Source: Burkholderia sp. Bp8992
GTDB lineage: Bacteria; Pseudomonadota; Gammaproteobacteria; Burkholderiales; Burkholderiaceae
NCBI RefSeq assembly: GCF_003853705.1
Contig: NZ_QTQI01000038.1
Location: 1-58,198 of the forward strand
Reading direction: 5' to 3'
DNA: 58,198 nt
Shown: positions 52,317 through 58,198 of the stretch, piece by piece
How the letters are laid out: each line of letters opens with the position of its first letter
Position numbering within the stretch: position 1 is the stretch's first letter
Program-made: the position numbers and the translations under genes
Notes under the pieces: model-generated
Seen by the model: only the letters and a program-made list of their open reading frames with translations
Database searches by the model: none
What the model was told of the DNA's origin: nothing

Positions 52317-52525
52317 GCCGGTTCCGCGGCCGGTCGCGCAGGCTTTCGCACTCTTTCGGTCTCCCTCTTGCCGCCACGCACTGCGTCGGTCGTCGTGTCG
52401 AACGGCCGCCGACCTTCCGGCATCGATCCGCCGCGTGGACAGGCGCGAGCGCGCCATGCTAGGGTGTTGCGCCCGTCCGGGGCCGGGCGAGCCGGCACGC
52501 CCGCCGACCTGAGAGACCGACAACC

Positions 52526-53185
52526 TTGAAATATCGAACCAAACGGGGCTTCGCGGCCCGAGCGGGCCGCCTGCTGGCCGTGTTCGCGTGCCTCTGGATC
52601 GCGGCGGCCGTTGCGATCGTCGTCCACGGGATGCGGATGCCGAGTGAACCGGCGGACGTCGCCGTGATCTTCGGCAACGCGCTCGACGATACCGGCGCGC
52701 CGAAGCCCGTGCTCGCGGCCCGGCTCGATGTCGGCGTGCGCTGCTACCGCGCGGGGCAGTGCCCGGCGTTTCTGGTCAGCGGCGCGATCGACGGTCCCGG
52801 GCTGAACGAGGCGACGGCCATGCGCGACTATCTCGTCGCGCGCGGCGTGCCGGCCGACCGGATCGCGGTCGACGACCAGGGCGACAACACGCTCGCGACC
52901 GCGCAGCACACGCTCGCTTACCTGCAGGCGCACAAGCTGTCGCGCGTGCTGATCGTCAGCCAGTACTACCACCTCGCGCGGGCCCGGCTCGCGTTCGAGC
53001 GCGTCGGCATCGCGCGGGCGAACATCTCTGCCGCGTATCCGCACCGCTTCCAGTTGCGTGATGTCTATTCGAGCTGGCGCGAAGTGCCGGCATACGCGAT
53101 GTATGCGGTGCGGCTGTGGGTGAATCCCGATGCGCGGCCGCTATCGTTCCGGCCGATGCTTTATCTGATGAGCCTGTTTTCGTAA
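52526..53185 (+). CDS. YdcF/SanA-like (DUF218) membrane protein
   Basis: The 219-residue protein has an N-terminal membrane anchor (about 15-37) and a DUF218 domain with AVIFGNAL, PVLAARLDVGVRCYR, FLVSGAIDG, EATAMRDYLVARGVP, QGDNTLATAQHTLAY and VSQYYHLARARLAFER. SanA and YdcF relatives affect envelope permeability or bind S-adenosylmethionine. It lies after the mreB-like gene, so an envelope role is consistent. It is followed by a terminator hairpin with a T-rich tail. Confidence 0.88.
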   Translation: MKYRTKRGFAARAGRLLAVFACLWIAAAVAIVVHGMRMPSEPADVAVIFGNALDDTGAPKPVLAARLDVGVRCYRAGQCPAFLVSGAIDGPGLNEATAMRDYLVARGVPADRIAVDDQGDNTLATAQHTLAYLQAHKLSRVLIVSQYYHLARARLAFERVGIARANISAAYPHRFQLRDVYSSWREVPAYAMYAVRLWVNPDARPLSFRPMLYLMSLFS

Positions 53186-53240
53186 CGCGCCGCGCCGCGG
53201 GGCGAATGCTTCCGGCGCGCGTCGTTCTCTCTCTTTTTTC
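53186..53240 (+). terminator. Hairpin with T-rich tail after the YdcF-like gene
   Basis: CGCGCCG (53186-53192) pairs with CGGCGCG (53213-53219) across a GC-rich loop and is followed by TTCTCTCTCTTTTTT. Stem and loop are not compact, so the call is moderate. Confidence 0.45.
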
Positions 53241-53305
53241 CGGTTTCCTGTCGTTTCCTCTCCGCAGCACGAATATATTCGACACTCGGCAGGCGATAAC
53301 GATTC

Positions 53306-53328
53306 GCATTGCAATTTTGATGCAATGC
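53306..53328. promoter_or_regulatory. Perfect dyad GCATTGCA-N7-TGCAATGC
   Basis: Two 8-bp arms in exact inverted repeat with a 7-bp A/T spacer lie 570 bp before the autotransporter ATG and 120 bp after the YdcF stop. The layout suits a dimeric regulator. No regulator gene is nearby. Confidence 0.4.
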
Positions 53329-53811
53329 AGAAATCCGGATAAATCCATCAGGCTCCATAAAATCCCGATTTTCTCCGGTAATTAAGTGAGTGCTGATTAT
53401 CCGCGTAGGCGATTTTCGGGAATTTGAATATTGCACTGCGGGATTCATATACCTTGAATCGAGAATGCGCATCAGCGTTTTCACGGATGCGGCGATTCCG
53501 CTCTTTCTGCGAAAAATCAAATAACAAAGACGAAAAACATGCAGAGGCGCCGCCGGACGTCTCTCGGTGGGTAAAAAATACATGCTTGCCGGCCCTTGAT
53601 CCGATGGCTAAACATCGACTGGAAAACGGTTCGAGTTTGATATAGCCTTGTCTGATAAAAGCAGGGCAGTAATCAAATCAACCAGAAAGTCGCTGCAGAA
53701 AAACAGGGGCCACCATCATGTCATTCGACTAGTCTTGCGTCTGCCATCCCGATCCCGGGCTGATTGAAAATTCATCCTTGAATAAACCGACGTTGCATCG
53801 CGACTGCCGGG

Positions 53812-53829
53812 GCGGACGCTTTTGTCCGC
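53812..53829 (+). other. Stem-loop in the autotransporter 5' untranslated region
   Basis: GCGGAC-GCTTTT-GTCCGC forms a 6-bp stem, about 68 bases before the ATG, followed by GATTTTC. It could act as a 5' structure or weak attenuator. Confidence 0.35.
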
Positions 53830-53896
53830 GATTTTCTGCTGCGCGCCGTTCGGTGCGGCTGCCATACCCATATCAAAACCAAAAACGAGGGAAAGC

Positions 53897-56800
53897 ATGA
53901 ATCTTGCGCGTTCGAAAAAAGCCGGTGAGCCGTTTCCGAGACTGCTGTTGCCCACGGGCGTTTTCCTGGCACTGTCCGGCGCGGGTATCGTGCCTGCCCA
54001 TGCGACCTGCAGCCAGGCGGGCACGACGGTGACCTGTTCCGGCGTCGCGAACCCGCTGGCGCCGAGTTACTCGAGCAACCTCAACAATGTGAACGCGACC
54101 GTCAACCCCGGCGCAAGCGTCGGCGTGCTGCTTGGCGTCGGCGGCACGGCGATGTCGCTGACGGGCAACAACGCCACGCTGACCAACAACGGCACGATCG
54201 ACCCGTCCGCGCTCGGCTCGGGGCTCGGCATACTGTCGAGCGGCGCGGTGATCGGCAACGCGGCGGCGAGCTCGGTCAACATCACCAACAACGGCGTGAT
54301 GAACGGCTCGACCGGCGTGGCGATCAGTGGCGTGACGGGCATGGCGCTGTCGGTCCAGAACGGCACGGGCGGCGTTTCCAACATCACGAACACCGGTTCG
54401 ATCGGTTCCACCCCGCTGGTCGGTGCGACGTTGGTCGGCGCGGATGCGCCCGTGGTCGCTGCGTACGGCGGCGGCCAGGTCAACGTGACGAACAGCGGGA
54501 CGATCACCGGGCGGGTGTCGTTGGGCTCGAACAACTCGCCAGGGGCGGGCAATACGTTCACCAACTCGGGCGTGATCAACGGCAGCGTGTCGATGGGTGC
54601 GAACAGCACGAACACGTTTACCGCGGTCACCGGCTCGTCGGTCAACACGGCAGGCGGCACTGGCGGAGCGTTCAACATCACGGTCGGTCCGGTCACGCTC
54701 GGTGTCGCGGCGACCGGCGTCGTCGACGGCGGCGCGGGCGGCAACAACACGCTCGTCCTGCAGCAGGGCGCTCCCGCGAACGGCACGATCGCGGCCAACA
54801 ACTACATCAACTTCAATCACCTCGACGTCACGAGCGGCAACTGGACGATCAACGGTGCGTCCACCGCGCAGGACGCGACGCTGGCGGGCGGCGTCGCGAT
54901 CATCAACGACAACGCGTCGCTCGGCACGGGCACCGTCACGGCCATCGGCGGCGCGCTGCAGGCCGGCACGGCGGGGCTCAACGTCGCCAACGGCGTGACG
55001 ATCGGCGCGGGCGGGCTGACGGTGCAGGGCGCGACCGGGCTTACGCTGTCGGGCGCGGTGTCGGGCGGCGGCGCGCTGACAAAGAACGATGGCGGCGTGC
55101 TGACGCTGTCCGGCGCGAATACCTACACGGGCGGCACGAACCTGAACGGCGGCGGCCTCACGGTCGGCAACAACTCGGCGCTCGGCACGGGTGCGCTCAA
55201 CGTCAACGCGTCGGCGTCGCTCGACACGAGCACGAACGTGACGCTCGGCAATGCGGTCAATCTTGCGACGGGTACGACACTGACAGTTGGCGGCAGCAAC
55301 AATCTCGGGCTCACCGGCACGATCTCCGGGGCCGGCGGCCTCGTGAAGAACGGCGCGGCGACCACGACGCTGACCGGCACGAACACGTACACCGGCGACA
55401 CGACGATCAATTCCGGTACGCTCGCGCTGAGCGGAAACGGCAGCCTTGCGTCGACCGGCACCGTGAACCTGACCGGCGCGGGCGCGACGTTCGACCTGAG
55501 CGGTGCGTCGGGCGCGCGGACGATCGGCTCGCTGGCAGGCGCGGCGGGCACGAACGTGGCTCTCGGCAGCAACGGATTGACGATCAACGCCACCGGCAAC
55601 GCGACCTATGCCGGCACGATCGGCGGCGCGGGCAGCGTGACGCTGTCGGGCGCCGGCACGCAATCGCTGACCGGCACGAACGTGTACACGGGCGGGACCA
55701 ACCTGAACGGCGGCAACCTCGCCGTCGGCAGCAACACGGCGCTCGGCAGCGGCACGGTGAACGTGAACGCTTCGTCGTCGCTCGACGCGACCACCAACGT
55801 GTCGCTCGCGAATGCCGTCAACCTCGCGACGGGCACGACGCTGACGCTCGCCGGCAGCACCGCGCTCGGGCTGGGCGGCACGATCTCGGGCGGCGGCGGC
55901 CTCGTGAAGAACGGCGCGGCGACCACGACGCTGTCCGGCGCGAATACCTACTCGGGCGGTACGACGCTGAACGCCGGCGGCCTGGTGCTCGGCAACGCGT
56001 CGGCACTCGGCACCGGCGCACTGACCGTCGGCGGCTCGGCGACGCTCGATACGAACGCGAATCTCACGGTCGGCAATGCGATCGATATCGGGACGGGCAA
56101 TACGCTGACGCTCGGCGGCAGCAACGCGCTCGGGCTGAGCGGCGTGATTTCCGGTGCGGGTGCGCTCGTGAAGAACGGCGCGTCGACCACGACGCTGACG
56201 GGCGCGAACACGTACACGGGCGGCACGACGATCAACGCCGGCACGCTGGCGATCGGCGCGGGCGGCAGCCTGTCGTCCACGGGCACGGTGAACCTGGTCA
56301 ATCCGGGTGCCGCGCTCGACATCAGCGCGGGCGGTGCACAGTCGATCGGCGCGTTGTCGGGCAGCGCCGGCACGAGCGTGAATCTCGGCGCCAGCGCGCT
56401 GACGCTGGGCGGCACCGCCAGCGGCACGTTCGGCGGCGTGATCGGCGGCACGGGGAGCCTGACGCTCGCGGGCACCGGCACGCAGACGCTGAACGGCGCG
56501 AACATCTACACGGGCGGCACGAACCTCAATAGCGGCAGCCTCGTCCTCGGCAACAACGGGGCGCTTGGCACCGGCGCGCTGAACGTCGGCGGCGCGGCGA
56601 CGCTCGATACGAACGCCAGCCTGTCGGTGGCCAACGCAGTCAACCTCGGCACGGGTGCGGCGCTGACGCTGGGCGGCAGCAACAACCTCGCGCTGGGCGG
56701 TGTGATTGCCGGCACGGGCAGCCTCGTGAAGAACGGCGCGGCGACCACGACGCTGACGGGCGCGAACACCTACACGGGCGGCACGACGATCAACGGCGGC

Positions 56801-58198
56801 ACGCTGGCGATCGGTGCGGGCGGCAGTCTCGCATCGACCGGCACGATGAACCTCGCGGGCATCGGTGCGACGCTGGACCTGAGCGCCGCGACGGGCGGCC
56901 AGACGCTCGGTGCACTGTCGGGTGTCACGGGCGCGAGCATCAACCTCGGCGGCAACGCACTGACGCTGGGCGGGACCGCCAGCGGCACGTTCAGCGGTGC
57001 GATCAGCGGCACGGGCAGCCTGACGCTCGCGGGTACCGGCACGCAGACGCTGAACGGCGTGAGCACCTATTCCGGCGGCACGAACCTCAATAGCGGCGGC
57101 GTGGTGCTCGGCAACAATTCGGCGCTGGGCACCGGCACGGTAAACGTCGGCGGTGCGGCGACGCTCGATACGAACGCCAGCCTGTCGGTGGCCAACGCGG
57201 TCAACCTCGGCACGGGTGCGGCGCTCACGTTGGGCGGCAGCAATGCGCTCGACCTGAGTGGTGCGATTTCCGGCGCGGGCAGTCTCGTGAAGAACGGCGC
57301 GGCGACGACCACGCTGACCGGCGCGAATACGTATACGGGCGGCACGACGATCAACGCCGGCACGCTGGCGTTGGGTGCGGGCGGCAGCCTTGCATCGACC
57401 GGCGCGATGAACCTCGCGGGCACGGGCGCGACGCTCGATCTGAGCGCCGCGACGGGCGCACAAACGCTCGGCGCATTGTCGGGCGTCGCGGGCACGAACC
57501 TCAACCTCGGCGGCAACGCGCTGACGCTGGGCGGGACCGCCAGCGGCACGTTCAGCGGTGCGATCGGCGGCACGGGCAGCCTGACGCTCGCGGGCACCGG
57601 CACGCAGACGCTGTCCGGCGCGAACACCTATACGGGCGGTACGACGATCAACGCGGGCAGCACGCTCGCACTCGGCGCGGGCGGCAGCCTGGCGTCGACC
57701 GGTACGGTAAATCTGGCCGGGACAGGCGCGACGTTCAACCTGGGCGGCGCGACGGGCGCGCAGACGATCGGTGCGCTGACCGGTGCGGGCGGCACGAACG
57801 TGAACCTGGGCGGCAACGGGCTGACGCTGAGCAGCGCGGGCAACTACGCGTTCGGCGGTGCGATCGGCGGTACGGGCGGCCTGACGCTGGCCGGCGCGGG
57901 TACGCAGACGCTGACGGGCGCGAACACCTACACGGGCGGCACGACGATCGGCGGCAGCAGCACGCTCGCACTCGGCGCAGGCGGCAGCCTCGCGGCGACG
58001 GGTGCCGTGAATCTCGCGGCCGCGGGCGCGACGTTCAACCTGAGCGGCGCGTCGGGCGCGCAGACGATCGGCGCGCTGACCGGCGCGGGCGGAACGAACG
58101 TGACCCTCGGCGCGAATGCGCTGACAGTGAACGGCAGCGGCAACAACACGTTCGGCGGCGCGATCGGCGGCACGGGCGCGGTGACGTTCGCGGGCACC
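53897..58198 (+). CDS. Giant autotransporter adhesin with two alternating repeat types (5' part)
   Basis: The open frame runs from the ATG at 53897 (GAGGGAAAGC before it) to the right edge without a stop: 1434 codons, incomplete. The start has a basic segment and signal peptide ending PAHA-TC (about 37). Residues about 40-410 are Asn/Thr/Gly-rich passenger with NxG loops, typical of a beta-helix. From about 410 there are tandem repeats of autotransporter-associated beta-strand type with cores GAATTTLTGANTYTGGTT and GGAIGGTGSLTLAGTGTQTL. A C-terminal beta-barrel translocator is expected beyond the window. The role is probably surface adhesion or biofilm. The opposite strand is open only because of composition. 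Confidence 0.85.
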   Translation, partial: MNLARSKKAGEPFPRLLLPTGVFLALSGAGIVPAHATCSQAGTTVTCSGVANPLAPSYSSNLNNVNATVNPGASVGVLLGVGGTAMSLTGNNATLTNNGTIDPSALGSGLGILSSGAVIGNAAASSVNITNNGVMNGSTGVAISGVTGMALSVQNGTGGVSNITNTGSIGSTPLVGATLVGADAPVVAAYGGGQVNVTNSGTITGRVSLGSNNSPGAGNTFTNSGVINGSVSMGANSTNTFTAVTGSSVNTAGGTGGAFNITVGPVTLGVAATGVVDGGAGGNNTLVLQQGAPANGTIAANNYINFNHLDVTSGNWTINGASTAQDATLAGGVAIINDNASLGTGTVTAIGGALQAGTAGLNVANGVTIGAGGLTVQGATGLTLSGAVSGGGALTKNDGGVLTLSGANTYTGGTNLNGGGLTVGNNSALGTGALNVNASASLDTSTNVTLGNAVNLATGTTLTVGGSNNLGLTGTISGAGGLVKNGAATTTLTGTNTYTGDTTINSGTLALSGNGSLASTGTVNLTGAGATFDLSGASGARTIGSLAGAAGTNVALGSNGLTINATGNATYAGTIGGAGSVTLSGAGTQSLTGTNVYTGGTNLNGGNLAVGSNTALGSGTVNVNASSSLDATTNVSLANAVNLATGTTLTLAGSTALGLGGTISGGGGLVKNGAATTTLSGANTYSGGTTLNAGGLVLGNASALGTGALTVGGSATLDTNANLTVGNAIDIGTGNTLTLGGSNALGLSGVISGAGALVKNGASTTTLTGANTYTGGTTINAGTLAIGAGGSLSSTGTVNLVNPGAALDISAGGAQSIGALSGSAGTSVNLGASALTLGGTASGTFGGVIGGTGSLTLAGTGTQTLNGANIYTGGTNLNSGSLVLGNNGALGTGALNVGGAATLDTNASLSVANAVNLGTGAALTLGGSNNLALGGVIAGTGSLVKNGAATTTLTGANTYTGGTTINGGTLAIGAGGSLASTGTMNLAGIGATLDLSAATGGQTLGALSGVTGASINLGGNALTLGGTASGTFSGAISGTGSLTLAGTGTQTLNGVSTYSGGTNLNSGGVVLGNNSALGTGTVNVGGAATLDTNASLSVANAVNLGTGAALTLGGSNALDLSGAISGAGSLVKNGAATTTLTGANTYTGGTTINAGTLALGAGGSLASTGAMNLAGTGATLDLSAATGAQTLGALSGVAGTNLNLGGNALTLGGTASGTFSGAIGGTGSLTLAGTGTQTLSGANTYTGGTTINAGSTLALGAGGSLASTGTVNLAGTGATFNLGGATGAQTIGALTGAGGTNVNLGGNGLTLSSAGNYAFGGAIGGTGGLTLAGAGTQTLTGANTYTGGTTIGGSSTLALGAGGSLAATGAVNLAAAGATFNLSGASGAQTIGALTGAGGTNVTLGANALTVNGSGNNTFGGAIGGTGAVTFAGT
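55130..58198 (+). repeat. Two interleaved repeat families inside the autotransporter
   Basis: Type A units (about 88 residues; ...NSALGTGxLNV, SLDTxxNV, NAVNLxTG, LVKNGAATTTLTGANTYTGGT) start near 55130, 55696, 55967, 56521 and 57081. Type B units (about 97 residues; TINAGTLAIGAGGSLASTG, GATLDLSAATGAQTLGAL, GGTASGTFSGAIGGTG, GTQTLxGANTYTGGT) start near 55398, 56228, 56788, 57345, 57642 and 57942. The order is A-B-A-A-B-A-B-A-B-B-B. The middle copies are nearly identical in DNA, which implies recent homogenisation. Confidence 0.8.

Larger units (their letters stand above)
53241..53896. other. A/T-rich leader region of the autotransporter gene
   Basis: About 650 bp, clearly A/T-richer than the genome, without a convincing gene. 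It holds the dyad at 53306-53328, several TATA-like patches (CATATACCTTGAATC, TGATATAGCC), and a hairpin at 53812-53829 before the ribosome site. Long A/T-rich leaders like this are usual for H-NS-type silenced surface adhesins. Confidence 0.5.

Noticed and set aside
53873-57463. Very long open frame on the minus strand opposite the autotransporter
   Set aside because: It mirrors the repeat gene's composition: the reverse complement of GC-rich Gly/Thr/Ala codons rarely gives stops. The predicted protein is Arg/Ala-rich with no fold, while the plus frame has a signal peptide, ribosome site and known repeats.
55130-58198. Repetitive DNA that could be mistaken for a CRISPR array
   Set aside because: Repeats are about 260-300 bp, in frame, and encode beta-strand repeats; there are no short identical repeats with unique spacers.

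Overview
The window is GC-rich (roughly two-thirds G+C by eye) with strong G/C third-codon bias. Its gene content is typical of Burkholderia: DUF2917, DUF1488 and DUF2946 proteins, an NCS2 permease, a MacAB/NodT-type efflux set, a valine-catabolism operon, a PlpD-like patatin and a giant repeat autotransporter. I infer a Burkholderia, most likely of the B. cepacia complex and possibly from a secondary replicon, which also suits the stand-alone MreB paralogue. The species cannot be fixed from sequence reading alone.

Layout. 1-6.8 kb: the 5' part of a tRNA-Leu(GAG) with its promoter, an LRR/protein-kinase fusion, a LysE exporter, a four-gene copper cluster (DUF2946, CopC, PCu(A)C and an unlisted 57-aa membrane protein), SRPBCC protein, ferredoxin, and an AcoR-like sigma-54 activator. 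7-12 kb: small proteins, an NCS2 purine permease, and two tandem DUF2917 genes, each with its own promoter, 28-codon leader ORF, antiterminator and terminator. 12-20 kb: an operon of a ferritin-like PF10118 protein, an EphD-type hydrolase-SDR fusion and an M24 peptidase homologue; an exported HAD phosphatase; an NfeD-slipin pair. 20-29 kb: an AraC-type regulator divergent from a six-gene branched-chain acyl-CoA (valine) operon. 29-36 kb: LysR regulator, MFS exporter and a macA-macB-nodT tripartite pump. 36-42.5 kb: HD phosphohydrolase, XRE regulator, lipoprotein, an HdeD-like membrane protein fused to a possible permuted papain-like domain, RNase T2 and an isochorismatase-fold protein. 42.6-44.6 kb: a more A/T-rich block (cytochrome c, serine-less alpha/beta hydrolase, orphan protein) bordered by two copies of the 3' end of the glutaminase gene. 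44.7-53 kb: glutaminase, two-component system, azoreductase, type Vd patatin, MreB paralogue, YdcF-like protein. 53.9 kb to the end: the first 1434 codons of a very large autotransporter adhesin built of two alternating repeat types, running off the window.

How genes work together. The valine operon encodes isobutyryl-CoA oxidation, hydration, hydrolysis, 3-hydroxyisobutyrate oxidation and methylmalonate-semialdehyde conversion to propionyl-CoA. The neighbouring AraC protein is the natural regulator. The Mac genes form one contiguous export system. The copper genes look like a periplasmic copper-delivery set without CopD.

The most novel-looking signal is the duplicated attenuation module ahead of the DUF2917 genes. 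In both copies the last codons of a conserved-length leader ORF can pair with the 5' arm of an intrinsic terminator, with one A-U to G-U change that preserves pairing between copies.
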